Notes under the pieces: generated by a model
Told to the model about the DNA's origin: nothing
Databases searched by the model: none
The model's input: only the letters and a program-made list of their open reading frames with translations
Assembly: GCA_034401795.1 (NCBI GenBank)
Contig: CM067367.1
Span: forward strand, 84,466,314 to 84,530,313
Direction of reading: 5' to 3'
Source: Chaetoderma sp. LZ-2023a
Lineage: Eukaryota > Mollusca > Caudofoveata > Chaetodermatida > Chaetodermatidae
DNA length: 64,000 nucleotides
Shown: positions 1 through 10,249 of the stretch, one piece after another
Numbering within the stretch: the first letter of the stretch is position 1
Layout of the letters: each line of letters begins with the position of its first letter
Translations under genes and position numbers: made by a program

Positions 1-2
1 TG

Positions 3-293
3 GGTCAACTGCCGACTTCCGTTTCTGGTTCCCACTCTTCCGCTTCCTATCTGACTTCCAGTGTGGCTGCGCTTCCGGGTCTTCATGATCTTGGTCAGTT
101 TCCGCTTGGTGCTTCCGGTTTAACCAGTTCACGTATTTCCGGTCTTTCCTTGACTTCCAGCTCACGTATTTCCTGTTCCAAGATATTTTCCACTTCCGTG
201 TTTTTCGTTCATCCGGGGATAGGGTCGTTTACGGTTTCAGGGACATCAATTTCCGTGTTCGTTTTCTTAGGTCCTAGTCATCATCTGGCCTAA
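3..293 (+). other. Ser-rich open frame at left edge, unidentified
   Basis: An open frame runs from the window edge to a stop at 293. It is rich in Ser, Leu, Gly and Thr and shows no domain I recognise. The stretch is visibly more GC-rich than the next kilobase. Its position upstream of the DIRS RT fragment makes a DIRS ORF1 tail possible, but nothing specific supports that. It may equally be a chance frame in low-complexity DNA. Confidence 0.2.
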
Positions 294-299
294 GAGTTA

Positions 300-1640
300 G
301 TATTATTTTCTCAATTGCTTTAAAGAATCGGAATATTCAATGGCTGAAAGTCTACATACAGCGACATTGATAGTCTTTTGAATTTATATAGACATTCAGC
401 ATTTATTCTTTAGCAGTAACAATATTCAACATAATTAAAGACTCTTCCGACTGGTTCCCGTATGGGTTTTTGGTTTAGCTTATTTTCATATGCGCATATC
501 GTAGGTTTATATAGAACACGCAGTCTTAATTGTCCCATGCTTCGTTATTTAATATTTTCTTCTTTCGGATTTAGTTTATTTTTTTATTTTTTTATTTCTC
601 TCTGTCTAAGCATTATCTCTAGATACGTAATTTTTTCTTTTCTCCGCCTTTAGATGGCCAGTTGTCTTCGGGCCATTCAGCCTTTTCTCTCTCTCCTTTG
701 TCCTCTTATTTTGGCAGATTAACATATTTATTTTAACCTAAGGGAGTTAATTCATTGCCATTTTTCTCCCATAATTTTTTATTCTAAATCTGGGCTTTTA
801 TTTCTTCTTCTTTTCATTTTATGCATTATTTGTCCTTTCTTAGTGTCTTTATTCTTTTGGACATTATTCTTAGTTCCATTCTCTTCTCTGGGTTCCATCT
901 CTTGATTCTATTCCTTTTCAGTGACTGTCAGTTTTTCTTCTCTGTCGTCATGGTTACCGCGAGACATTTCACCCTGGTTTCATGTTGCCTCTTTGTCATT
1001 TCAGGGGTTTTCTTCCCTTTCGCTATTATTTTTCAAATTTTGGCCTGCCTTTTGTTTTATCCTTTTACTTAAAAGTTTGTTCTTTCCTTACATCCCGGCG
1101 TCAGTTTTTCTTGGCAAGTAAATTTACATTTTTTCTTCTTTCCTCCTACTTGCGGTAGCTGTCGATTGTCATCTTATCTGTCAGTTTGATAGATTCTGTT
1201 CCCTTTTTTCATTTTCCCCTTTATAATTCCTTTCATGATATCTTTCTATCTTTTTGTAGTTTTCTGGGTTTTTCTCCTAGATCAGAGTTTATTGTTCTGA
1301 TCCTTGAAGTTGTCTTTATGCATGTTTATTTCGTAGCTTTATTTTTTCTATAGGCTTTTCTGTATTATTTACCCGTCTTGTCATTCTGAGTAGATGGTTT
1401 TCAGTTGTTTTTTCTGTACCTTGGTTTCTATCTTGTGGGGACTGTTGTGTGAGGTCAGGTTTTCTATTGTGTAAGTTTAATATCTTCTTAATAGCCTTAA
1501 GTCTCTTATTTTTTCTTGTCTGATTGGTAGGTTCCTCGATTTATTTTTATGTTTTCCTTCCTCTTTTTAGTTGTTCTCATAGAGGTTCTTTACTAGATCT
1601 TACTTCTCTGGCTCCTGGTTAACTGTGTGACTTCCGTTAA
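300..1640. other. T/C-rich low-complexity stretch, no gene
   Basis: Strong pyrimidine bias on the + strand, with long runs of T and TTC/TTTC. The short frames here are Phe/Leu/Ser-rich translations of this bias. No domain, splice-flanked exon or repeat unit was recognised. DIRS-type sequence at 63.48-64.0 kb has a similar T/C skew, so this may be degraded DIRS sequence (inference). Confidence 0.4.
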
Positions 1641-1699
1641 TCAGGGGCATTTTATAATTAACTTTAATGAATACCTAGAAAAAGTTGTGGGAAACTCTT

Positions 1700-2165
1700 T
1701 TAAGGGTCAATCTTACCCTGCCATGTTTATGCCAAAGGGTGTCATGGTGTGGAGTTGATGTATCCAATGGCCTTCCTTTTTAGCTTGCCTCCATGTCGTT
1801 TTATAATTAAATAATTCTTCCTGGTTTCTCCAGGCTTTATCCAATGTATTTTTAATAGGATTTATTCTGGGTGCATTAACTACATTGGTTGGCAGATCAT
1901 TCCAAATATTTACTATTCTAGATGGAAATGCTTTAAGTCTTATTTTCTTTTTTAGATCTTTGTTTGCTTAATTTATGTTTATGTCCTCTTAATAGGCTGG
2001 GTTTTTTGGTTGATAGCTTTAATTCAGGTACTACTTCAGGATCGTATATATATTAATAAGTAGTTTATATACATCAATTATATCTTCCCTATGTCTCCAG
2101 TTTGATAATGTTGGCAACTTTAACACTCTAAGTCTTCTTTCCTTTCCTTTTAGTTCTCCCCGTAA
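1700..2165 (-). pseudogene. C-terminal reverse-transcriptase remnant of a CR1/jockey-like non-LTR element
   Basis: Read on the minus strand from about 2,160 downward, the frame gives RRLRVLKLPTLSNWRHREDI, then D-V-Y-K-L-L, a one-base frameshift, Y-D-P-E-V-V-P-E-L, L-L-R-G-H-K-H-K-L, and finally IVNIWNDLPTNVVNAP. This order (R-R-L, W-R-x-R-x-D-x-I-x-V-Y-K, R-G-H-x-x-K-L, V-x-x-W-N-x-L-P-x-x-V-V-x-A) is the usual C-terminal signature after the polymerase core of CR1/Rex/jockey-type non-LTR retrotransposons. Only this tail is present: catalytic RT motifs and endonuclease are absent, and there is at least one frameshift and one stop, so it is a dead 5'-truncated copy. Confidence 0.72.
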
Positions 2166-2880
2166 GGCCGGGGTGGGGAGGGGGAGGTGTTGCTGATTTT
2201 TCTTTTCATTCGATTACTCACTTTTTGATAGTTAATTTACATTCTACATCATGCAAGGCTGTGGGTCATTCCGGCTCAAATCAGCTAAAAAATTTTCTGA
2301 TTAACTCACTACCATCACAGATTTCAACCACACTTTGTGTGTATGGTCATTTGAGGATAAAAATGCAAAATGTAAAAAATTTCCGAAATCCGACAAACGG
2401 ATCAAGAGGTATGGCCCTTTATAAATGTGAAAATGTCGTAAAAATGGGCGTGACCACCATTATTGGACAAGCTGTAACTCAAAAAGTATCAGCCCGATTT
2501 TGATGAAAATGTTGTCTTAAAGCTAATGTCATAAGAATTCCAAATCTGTTTTCACAATTGAAATCCGACAATTACGACCATTAATGATGTTTTGACCTTT
2601 GCAATGACCTTGAAAATGACATTGTGTAACTCGTGATCTGAAAAGGAAATTTACATCTGTAGATTGTCTGTTAAGTTAGCTAAAACATATTATAAAAGCT
2701 AAGTTGTTTTTTCTTTCATTTCTTTATCATAAGTAATTGAAATATAAGCTGTCATGCAGATATGAAATGAAAATGCTACATTACTGAGTAAAACCTATAT
2801 GTAGACTTACTGACAGATCAAGAAATAAGGTTTTTGCCTGTTCCTGATGTCAAACTTTCACTTTATTGTACACTTGAGTT
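2166..2880. other. Non-coding stretch, no recognised gene
   Basis: Contains a short G-rich run near 2,168-2,190 and AT-rich sequence with phrases such as 'gtaactcaaaaagtatcagcc', typical of dispersed non-coding repeats of marine invertebrates. No second copy in this window was noticed and no coding signal was found. Confidence 0.3.
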
Positions 2881-2883
2881 TTT

Positions 2884-3144
2884 CTAGAAGGCAGCCACTA
2901 TCTTGTCTTCATCATGGTTAGTGATTTTATATTTTCTGGATGATGATGAGGTAAGTGTGGGAGCGTCTACAATGCACAAGATGTCTGTCTCCGAAATCCA
3001 ACATTTGTCAGCCCTATCTGGCCAATGAAACTGCTTCACCGGTCCATTGGGATGTATGAAATTAACCAGGTAGTCTCCAAATTCATCGAACACTTCATCA
3101 AACATCCCAACCCACCCAGACACCATCATACACATAAGACACAA
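2884..3144 (-). pseudogene. Fragment of an uncharacterised repeat-encoded domain (HPNGP…WPDR…CW)
   Basis: An 86-codon minus-strand frame contains, in order, F-I-H-P-N-G-P, F-H-W-P-D-R-A-D-K-C-W, D-I-L-C-I-V-D-A-P-T, and a short tail with K-Y-K-I. The H-P-x-G-P…W-P…D-x-C-W…I-L-C…A-P-T arrangement resembles a small domain common in repetitive invertebrate ORFs of unknown function, often next to DNA-transposon genes; that comparison is from memory. The first residues before FDEVFDEFG look like read-through of non-coding sequence. No start, promoter or partner gene is visible, so I treat it as a TE-derived remnant. Confidence 0.35.
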
Positions 3145-3629
3145 AATTATGCTGCGATTTTCTAGTATTTAAGCCTGGGTTTAGCATGAAACATTTCATG
3201 TTATGTATATTTCATTTTATTCTTTCTTCTGTTGATAGGGTGGGAGTTCTTGCTCTATCGCTATTATATTTTTATTGATCTCGTTCTGACATCTATTTCT
3301 GGGTCTCTCTTATTATGTTGAAAATTTTCAGAATTTCATTTCCATTTTCTTTCTTGTTAAAGGAAGAGTTCATATCTATAGTCATGTAGCTGTCTGTAGA
3401 CAAATTTTTTATAAGGAAATGTAGATCCAGGATTTAATGCCGCTGCATAGTTTTCTGCTGCAGCAGGAATTCTTCATCTATCAATTCGGACAATTTATCC
3501 TTTGTCATCTATTTCTTCGAGTATAGTTTCTACATTCATCTCTTTCAAGAATTATTCCAGAGATATGCAGTCTGTCATGCAGGCTAGGTTGGATTATAAA
3601 ATTTTTCAAAAGTAATACCTAGTCCTTTC
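3145..3629. other. Spacer before DIRS coding remnant
   Basis: AT-rich sequence without a recognisable domain. It probably includes the 5' part of the DIRS RT gene in unrecognisably decayed form, because RT-like reading begins at about 3,630 without an upstream boundary. Confidence 0.3.
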
Positions 3630-4595
3630 TCAAGTTCACCCATCTAGGCGTCTCTTTCGACCTGTTTCAGGGCTTAGTCTTTCCTTCGGAGGCAAGGTGT
3701 TCCATTGGTCAAGACCTCTCCTCAGGCGATTATTTTCACAGACGCTTCCCAGGAGGGGTGGGGAGTAGTCTGAAGCTCCCTGTCGATTTCTGGTCTTTGG
3801 GCCCTGGAGGAGTCAACTGCTTTCATCAATATCTTGGAGTTGTGGGCTGTCAAGAAGGCTCTCCTCTCGTGGTCGGATCGAGTGAGAGGTCTCAAGATCT
3901 CAATTCGATCAGCCAATTCCACGGTAGTTTCCTACTTCAACAGACAGGGTGGAATGAGGTCTTCACTTCTTTGTATGGAAATTAGGAATCGTCTGTTGTG
4001 GTGCCGCAAGAAACAAAAATGTTTTTCTAGTGGTCAGTCATGTCACAGGCAGACTGAACATTCTTGCGGACCAGTTGGTAAGACGCAGCAAGTTTGTCCA
4101 ATCCGAGTGGCAGTTAAAGAAGTCTGTTGTTTAAGCGATTTTTCAGCATCGGGGTCATCCCCACATAGATCTCTGCGACATGTCTGAAAGCTCGTGTCTC
4201 CTCTTTCATGTCTCCTTTTCTGGACAGTCAGGCTCTGGTGGTGGACACCCTGTCTCAGTCCTGGACAGGAATGTTTGCCTACGTATTCCCACTAACAATT
4301 TTGATTCCGTTGGTTCTGAAGGTCAGGGACCAGATCTGCGAAATTCTTCTGGTAGCCCCTTTTTGGCCGAAGAGAATCTTGTTCGATCATAGACATTCTC
4401 GATCTTCTGGTAGACTTTCCTCGTCTTCTTCCAGTGTCCCCAGATCTTCTCTCTCAAGTAAGGGGCATGTGTCTTCATCCAAATCCAGAAATCTTCAGTT
4501 TGTGCGATTGGAGAATATCGAGTGTCCGGTCCCTGAGATAAAGTTTTCGTCAAGATCTCAGGAAATCCTTGACTCTTCTAGGAGGGAGTTGACAC
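3630..4595 (+). pseudogene. DIRS retrotransposon RT C-terminus and RNase H, frameshifted
   Basis: Reading by homology on the + strand, about 3,630 gives F-T-H-L-G-V-S-F-D-L-F-Q-G-L-V-F-P, the end of a DIRS RT. About 3,730 gives I-I-F-T-D-A-S-Q-E-G-W-G, the first RNase H aspartate. About 3,830 gives L-E-L-W-A-V-K-K-A-L (Glu), and about 3,900 gives I-R-S-A-N-S-T-V-V-S-Y-F-N-R-Q-G-G, where the usual Asp of R-S-D-N is Ala. Then come H-V-T-G-R-L-N-I-L-A-D-Q-L and a tail including L-A-Y-type and A-P-F-W-P-K motifs up to about 4,390. Pieces lie in different frames and contain stops. The recombinase follows directly, the normal DIRS order. DIRS elements replicate through an RNA and integrate with a tyrosine recombinase; this copy cannot. 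Confidence 0.8.
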
Positions 4596-4600
4596 GTTGA

Positions 4601-4969
4601 GTTTACAAGGGTCGACTTAAAATCTTTGGAGAATTGTGTTCAAACCATGCTTTCATGCCCGATTCTTTTTCTATTTCCCAGGTGTTAGATTTTTCATCAT
4701 ATTTTTTCACTTCTTTACAACTATTAGCTAACACCGTTGGGGTTTTAAAATTTTCCATGGCTTCTTCCCTTCCTTGTCTCTTTAATGCCGATATCAAGGA
4801 TTCAAAGATTCTCAATGGTTTTATTAGAGGTTTGGGCAATATTTTTCCTCCAGTGGCTAAGCATTTGCCTTCCTGGAATTTGGCCGTGATTATTCTATTA
4901 TTGGCAGGTCTCCATTTTGAACCAATTGGATCTATCAGTCTCAAACTATTAACTCTTACGGCTGTTTTT
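4601..4969 (+). pseudogene. DIRS tyrosine recombinase, N-terminal half, interrupted at 4,969
   Basis: A continuous frame reads from VYKGRLKIFGELCSNH through a SAM-like N-terminal core-binding region (Q-V-L-D-F…F-T-S-L…) to P-S-W-N-L-A-V-I-I-L-L-L, H-F-E-P-I-G-S-I-S-L-K-L-L-T-L-T-A-V-F. That is the conserved stretch just before the first catalytic Arg of DIRS/Crypton-type recombinases. At the Phe codon (4,967-4,969) the homology stops and a terminal-repeat sequence begins. The missing half, starting L-V-G-A-A-S-A-R-R-R, is found at 31,168 on the same strand. I infer that a ~26.2-kb insertion split one gene; two unrelated DIRS copies are the alternative. Confidence 0.78.
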
Positions 4970-5045
4970 AGCTCGCCTGTTCAAAGAACAGAAGAGCTTA
5001 TGTCATCACCACGGCGTCGGCGTCGGCGTCATCGTAGTAGTCCAT
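4970..5045 (+). repeat. Helentron 5' terminus: inverted repeat, hairpin and GTC-rich run
   Basis: AGCTCGCCTGTTC is followed by a loop and GAACAGAAGAGCTTATG, so the CTGTTC/GAACAG arms form a terminal stem-loop. Next comes 'caccacggcgtcggcgtcgg'. The order (AGCTCrCCTG hairpin, gagcttatg, GTCC/GTCG run, tandem core) is the same in the short elements at 44.69, 46.24 and 61.58 kb. Confidence 0.72.
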
Positions 5046-5049
5046 GTCC

Positions 5050-5365
5050 GGAGTTTTGGTTAAGTTTTTTGTTTAACTCAGTTACAGCTAAACTGCCAGG
5101 GTTATAGTCATAAAACTTCATCAATAGCTTCATTGTTGCATCGTTATCAATAGTAAGATGTTTTATACCTTTCCTCCCTATATTTTCTGCTCAGGGACTT
5201 TGTTATTTGTGGTTAAGTTTTGTGTTTACCTTGACTTTGTTAATATACAATACTGGTAAATTTTTTTGTTTAACACACTTAACGGCTAAACTATCAGGGC
5301 TATGGTCACCAAACTTCATCTAGCTTCTTTGCTGCATTGTTGTCAATAGTAAGATGCTATATGTT
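5050..5365 (+). repeat. Two diverged ~180-bp tandem copies next to the Helentron 5' end
   Basis: Segments beginning near 5,056 and near 5,240 both contain 'gtttaac', a 'gctaaact.ycaggg' block, 'aaacttcatc' and 'tatcaatagtaagatg'-like endings. This is the same kind of tandem core that follows the 5' hairpin in the non-autonomous pearl-like elements elsewhere in the window. No coding capacity. Confidence 0.55.
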
Positions 5366-5421
5366 ATAGCATATTGGAATCAATCTTGCTCATGTTTTAC
5401 CTTGGTTTTGAGCACATTAAT

Positions 5422-5436
5422 GATGAACCAATTCTG
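5422..5436. repeat. Target-site duplication, left copy
   Basis: GATGAACCAATTCTG, repeated exactly at 9,380-9,394. The two copies bracket the non-LTR element, as expected for target-primed reverse transcription. Confidence 0.85.
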
Positions 5437-5749
5437 CCCCTGTTTAAGACTATATGCTCGGCCTCAACGTGGCGCAGGGGTGTAACCCACAGGGTGTCAA
5501 TCCAGACATTTGGAGGGGCTAACCAGAGCATTATGCACAACGCTAATAAAATGACACTTGGAGATCGAATCAACCGAAATGGTGCTTGCCCTGTAAGGAT
5601 CTGCCAGGCAGGTGCAGTGCCGGGCTCCACGCCTCGAAGGAGCCCACCCTCAGCTACTGGAGGTCCCATCAACTCGTCTTGTGGAGCCAGGGGACGAGGA
5701 TGGAGAGCTACTGGCCAACCGAAAGAGAAGACCAAACCCAAAGAGAACC

Positions 5750-6390
5750 CCAGTATCAACATCATGCACTGGAACGCAGAAGGGGTTACCAACACGAAAT
5801 CAGAGCTCGACCAGTTCCTGTACGAAAACAACATTGATATCTGCTGCATCCAAGAGACACACCTGCAAGAAGGAAAACCATTTAAGATCAGAGGTTACCA
5901 GATTTTCCGGTGTGATCGAAGAGGAAGAAAGAAAGGCGGGGTGATCACCTTGGTCCGAAACAGCATGAACGCCATCCAGATCAAAACCTTTATGGAAGAG
6001 GCAGAATATATCAAGAGCAAGGTAACAACCAGCAACTCTTGTGATTGACATTGTCAATTATTACTGCCCTAATGACAAGAATCTCTCACTTGACACAATC
6101 CAGGTCCCGGACTGCCACTTCTTCATTGCGGGAGACTTTAATAGCCAGTCCCAGAGCTGATAAACGAGAAGACATTGAAGCATGGCAAGATGAAAAGCAC
6201 CTTTTACTTGTCAATGATCCCACAGATCAGCCTACCTTCTACTCGCGCCGGTGGCACTCGACAACAACGCCGACTTGGCATTTTGTACAGAAAACATTCA
6301 CAGAAACCTCAGTAGAGTAGTCGGATCGCAGTTAGGAGGAAGCGACCACCGCCAAGTCCTCCTCTCTCTTTCTGGAAGTATTTCGACAAG
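5750..6390 (+). pseudogene. APE-type endonuclease domain of the I-like element
   Basis: Motifs in order: I-N-I-M-H-W-N-A-E-G-V (start of the EEP fold), D-I-C-C-I-Q-E-T-H (catalytic Glu), Y-Q-I-F-R-C-D-R-x-G-R-K-K-G-G-V, then in another frame F-I-A-G-D-F-N-S-Q-S-Q-S, D-P-T-D-Q-P-T-F-Y-S, and in a third frame L-A-F-C-T-E-N and G-G-S-D-H-R-Q-V (normally SDHRP). The reading moves through three frames between about 6,040 and 6,330, so frameshifts disrupt the domain. The role of this domain is to nick target DNA for reverse transcription. Confidence 0.85.
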
Positions 6391-6399
6391 TTCACCTCA

Positions 6400-8050
6400 A
6401 CATCCAAGGTGGAACTACAAAAAGGCAAATTGGAATCTGTTCGGCATTCGTTCCAATGAGCTTACCCAAAATATAGCAGTAGAAGGGAGAAACATAAACA
6501 ATGTGGTCAAGGAATTTAATTCAAGTATCCTCAAGGCTGCCAACGAAGCGATTCCTCGAGGGTTCAGGAAAAACTACCGCCCCTACTGGACAACAGAACT
6601 GCAAGCAGCACATGATAAACTAGACAAGGCCAGAGAAGATGCAGAGGGTAATCCCTGTCATGAAAACCACTTCACGCTACAACAAACTAAAGCCAGGTAT
6701 CTAAAGACCAAGCTGAAGGCCAAAAGAAGAAGCTGGAGGGAAAAGACGGCAGGGTTTAATTTAGAGAGAGACACTACAAAGCTATGGAGACTGACTAAAG
6801 CACTGAATGATGAGGGTGTCGGGGGAGAGAAGATTACTCTTGAAGAAGATGGACAAGCACTGACAGGAAAGATGGCTGCAGATGCCTTTGCGAAGGCATA
6901 TGCAAAAGAAAGCAACATTTCTATATAACGAATGCGTCAAAAAGAGGTTAGAAAAGAGCAAAAGGAAAGAACAGACACCAACACTCATGATGCAATGAAA
7001 ATTTACATTAGTTTAGCAGAAGAAAGCTATCCGCCAATTGAAGAAGAAGAAATCTCCCGGGCCAGATGGCATTACGAATGAAATGATCCAACACCTTGGT
7101 AATGCATCGCTCCGCAAGTTGCTAGACATCTTTAATCTCTCTCAGTTGGACCAATGAAGAGGTTCCTCAGTGCTGGAAGGAAGCCAGAATGACCCCTATT
7201 CTGAAAAAAAGGGAAGAACAAGACGAAAGTGTTGCGCTACCGTCCTATCAGTCTTACAAGCAGCATATGCAAGACCATGGAGCGCATCTTCAACCAGCGG
7301 TTGCAGCGGTACCTGGAGTCGGAGAACATTATAGTTTCAGAGCAGGCTGGCTTCAGAAGATACAGGAGCACAGAAGATCAAACAACACATCTTGCACAGG
7401 TCATAGAGGACACTTTTCACGCCAAGAAGGTGATGCTAGCTGACTTTATCGATCTGCAGAAGGCATTTGACAAGGTGTGGAAGGATGGCCTCCTCGTGAA
7501 GCTCCGATGCACAAGCATCGGTGGCAACATGTTCCGATGGACCAAGTCATACCTACACAATCGCAGAGCTAGGGTGCTGGTGGATGGACAATCTGGACAG
7601 AATGTATTGCTGAGACAAGGGGTGCCACAAGGCGGAGTATTATCACCAACTCTATTCATACTCTTCATTAATGACATTGTAGCAGAACTGCCCAATGAGA
7701 TCCAAGCAGCCCTCTATGCAGATGACCTCGTACTTTGGTGCACCGAGGAGTACACCATGACTGCCACCTACAGAATGCAGCTCGCCTTGGACAGAATTAC
7801 AGTTTGGGCCAATCGCTGGTGTTTTACCATCAACAAAGAAAAATCATCAGTCATGCTATTCTCACTGTCCACCAATACCAAGGTTGGCAATCTGACACTG
7901 GGCGGTACTCCACTTGAGTATGAGGACCAGCAGACATACCTGGGAGTCACCTATGACAGAAGATTAACATGGAAGGAGCACATCAAGAACACAGAGGCAA
8001 AGGCCAGAAGAAAGCTAAACATCATGAGGAAACTGGCAGGAACAAAGTGA
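6400..8050 (+). pseudogene. Reverse transcriptase domain of the I-like element
   Basis: After a linker (P-R-W-N-Y-K-K-A-N-W) the RT begins with a damaged S-P-G-P-D-G-like region near 7,050 and recovers at Y-R-P-I-S-L-T-S. It continues through A-G-F-R, L-A-D-F-I-D-L-Q-K-A-F-D-K-V-W, L-R-Q-G-V-P-Q-G-G-V-L-S-P-T-L-F and A-L-Y-A-D-D-L-V-L-W (the YADD catalytic box) to L-G-V-T-Y-D-R-R-L-T-W. The region 6,930-7,228 is frameshifted; 7,229-8,050 is open and ends at a TGA after which homology continues in the same frame. Confidence 0.9.
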
Positions 8051-9350
8051 GGTGCCAATGAAAGGATCCTCAAGACCATCTACCTAGGTGCCGTACGGCC
8101 ACACCTTGAGTATGGATCCAGCTCATGGATGACAGCAGCTAAATCTCATCAACAGAACCTCGACAGAGTACAAAACCAGGCACTGCGCATCATCACTGGT
8201 GGAATGAAATCAACACCAATAGAAGAAATTGAGCAGACAGCAGGCATCCCCCCACTTAGCAAAGTAAGGGAATGCAAAGCACTGATCCAAGCAGCAAAGT
8301 TCAAATCGTTCAACAACCACCCGATGAAGATCAGGCAAGCACAGCTGTCATCAGGAAGACTTAAAAGATCAAGTTTTGTGAAAGAGACAAAAGCACTTCA
8401 AAGGAAACACCAAGTAATGTTGCCAACACAAATAGAAGACCCAAACCACACACTTGATCCTCCACCCTGGGAAAACAAACTCGAGAGCATAGCTATTCGC
8501 ACCACAGTACCTCATCTCACATCCAAAGATGAACACAGTGATGTGAGAAAGAAGGCCCTGACCCTAGCCATGCTGGAAGAAATGTACCCTCAGGAGACAT
8601 GGATAAGGATCTACACAGATGGATCAGCCAAAGATGCAATTAGGAGCAGAGGTGCTGGACTGCACATACAGTATCCAAACGGACAACATGAGTCAGCTGC
8701 AATACCGACAGGCAAACACTGCACAAACTACAGAGCTGAAGTCGAAGCACTGGTTCATGCAGCTAATACCATCAGCAGATCAGCAGGCCCTATTGCACAG
8801 ATTGTCTTTTTATCTGATGCCCGCTCTGTCCTTGAGGCTATCACCAAAGGGCCACAACTTGAAGAAGCACTACAAACCATCAAATGCTTTCGGATAGCAT
8901 TGCAGTGGATCCCCTCAAACTGTGGAGTCCAAGGAAATGAAGAAGCAGACAAGATGGCAAAGGTGGGTGCAGAAGAGAATCAGACAGAAAACATGGTTAC
9001 CCATACAGAGATGAAGCCTATCATCAAGTCACTCTAGAACACCTCAATCAGAAGATGCCTGCCATCATCTCTCGAGGCCAGAGCAAGTGACCATTTTTTG
9101 TCTCAGAACTGGACACAACAGACTAAACCAAGACATGTACAGGCGGTTCCACCTTACGACATCGCCCGCTTGTCCTTGTGGAGAAGCAGAACAGACCACA
9201 GAGCACATATTTCAATGTTGCAGTACGTATAAGCTGCTGAGCGAAGAGATCTGGCCTTTGTCAACCTCTTTTCTTGGAAAGCTGTATGGGCCTGTGGAAG
9301 ATCTGCAGAAAACCACAGATTTCATCTTGAGAATGGCTCTCCAAGTGTGA
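8051..9350 (+). pseudogene. RNase H and Cys/His tail of the I-like element
   Basis: The frame resumes after the TGA with R-P-H-L-E-Y-G-S and the post-RT linker. RNase H follows at about 8,600-8,970: Y-T-D-G-S-A (Asp), Y-R-A-E-V-E-A-L (Glu), F-L-S-D-A-R-S-V (Asp), P-S-N-C-G-V-Q-G-N-E-E-A-D (Asp; the usual His of S-H-C-G is Asn). After a frameshift near 9,040 comes L-R-T-G-H-x-R-L…C-P-C-G-E-x-E-Q-T-T-E-H-I-F-Q-C-C, the Cys/His tail usual for this group. RNase H placed after RT separates I-type elements from CR1/jockey relatives. Confidence 0.88.
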
Positions 9351-9379
9351 TACCACCGATCGAAAAGAAAAAAGAAGAA

Positions 9380-9394
9380 GATGAACCAATTCTG
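9380..9394. repeat. Target-site duplication, right copy
   Basis: GATGAACCAATTCTG, exact copy of 5,422-5,436, placed directly after the element's A-rich tail. Confidence 0.85.
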
Positions 9395-9466
9395 TATAAA
9401 GAGTTGTAGCGATGATCTAATGGTCTGACATGTGCTCCCATTCTGTACATTCATTCCTCTATTTTT

Positions 9467-9586
9467 TATTTCATTCATTCATTCGTTCGTTCGTTCGTTC
9501 GTTCGTTCGTTCGTTCGTTCGTTCGTTCGTTCGTTCGTTCGTTCGTTCGTTCGTTCGTTCGTTCGTTCATTCATTCATTCATTAAT
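9467..9586 (+). repeat. (ATTC)n/(GTTC)n microsatellite
   Basis: About 30 tetranucleotide units: a few CATT units, a central block of roughly 23 pure GTTC units, then CATT again. The symmetric layout (variant units confined to both edges) fits spread of one T-to-G-type variant through the middle of the array. Confidence 0.95.
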
Positions 9587-9599
9587 TTGTTCATAACAA

Positions 9600-10170
9600 T
9601 CTGTTTGGTCTTATGCCATTTTGTACATTCTGGTCTTATGCCATGGTGTACATTCTTCATCTTTGATATGGTGAGAATTGTGCTACGAGGGTGCTTTTGC
9701 CATGGTGTACATTTGTCGCGCTTTAAGTCGATATGGACATAATCGTGGTAGACAATAATGGTCTACAATGGTGCTTTTGCCATGGTGTATATTCATCGTC
9801 CTTTTGTTGATATGGGCATAATTGTGGTAGACAATAATGGTCTACAATGGTGCTTTTGCCATGGTGTATATTCATCGTCCTTTTGTTGATATGGGCATAA
9901 TTGTGGTAGACAATAATGGTCTACAAAGGTGCTTTTACCACGGTGTACATTCGTCGCCCGTTAGTCGATATGGACAAAATCGTGGTACACAATAATGGTC
10001 TACAATGGTGCTTTTGCCATGGTGTATATTCATCGCCCTTTGGTTGATATGGGCATAATCGTGGTAGACAATAATGGTCTACAAGGGTGCTTTTTCCATG
10101 GTGTACATTCGTTGCCCTTTCTACAAGCATGACAAGGGTGGTTATGCCATGGTGGGCAATCGTCATGTCT
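9600..10170 (+). repeat. 79-bp minisatellite, about five good copies
   Basis: Units start with 'gtgcttttgccatggtgta' near 9,691, 9,771, 9,850, 9,929, 10,008 and 10,087 (last one truncated) and share 'gatatggrcataatcgtggt' and 'agacaataatggtctacaa'. The latter half is a small palindrome (gacaataatggtc). Degenerate pieces extend back to about 9,600. The minus-strand frame across it is a by-product of the repeat. Confidence 0.88.
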
Positions 10171-10249
10171 TTATCATATATTTAGATTACAAACCAATAT
10201 ATAATGTATATATACTTGAGTGCTAATTCTTAGTAATTTCTTGCCAAAC

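Larger units (their letters stand above)
5437..9379 (+). mobile_element. I-like non-LTR retrotransposon, full length by its target duplication, inactivated
   Basis: The element is flanked by a perfect 15-bp direct repeat and ends in an A-rich tail (gaaaagaaaaaagaagaa) immediately before the right copy. It encodes an APE-type endonuclease, an RT, a C-terminal RNase H and a Cys-rich tail, the architecture of the I/Ingi/Nimb group. About 3.94 kb is somewhat short; an ORF1 with CCHC fingers is not seen, so the 5' end may be truncated although properly integrated. Several frameshifts and one in-frame TGA inactivate it. It sits between the Helentron 5' end and its first gene, so it landed in an existing Helentron. 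Confidence 0.85.

Noticed and set aside
462..1121. Overlapping Phe/Leu-rich frames resembling membrane proteins
   Set aside because: They follow from the T/C-rich composition. Several frames overlap in different phases and none has a recognisable domain.
9921..10166. Minus-strand 81-codon frame with internal repeats
   Set aside because: Shadow of the 79-bp minisatellite.
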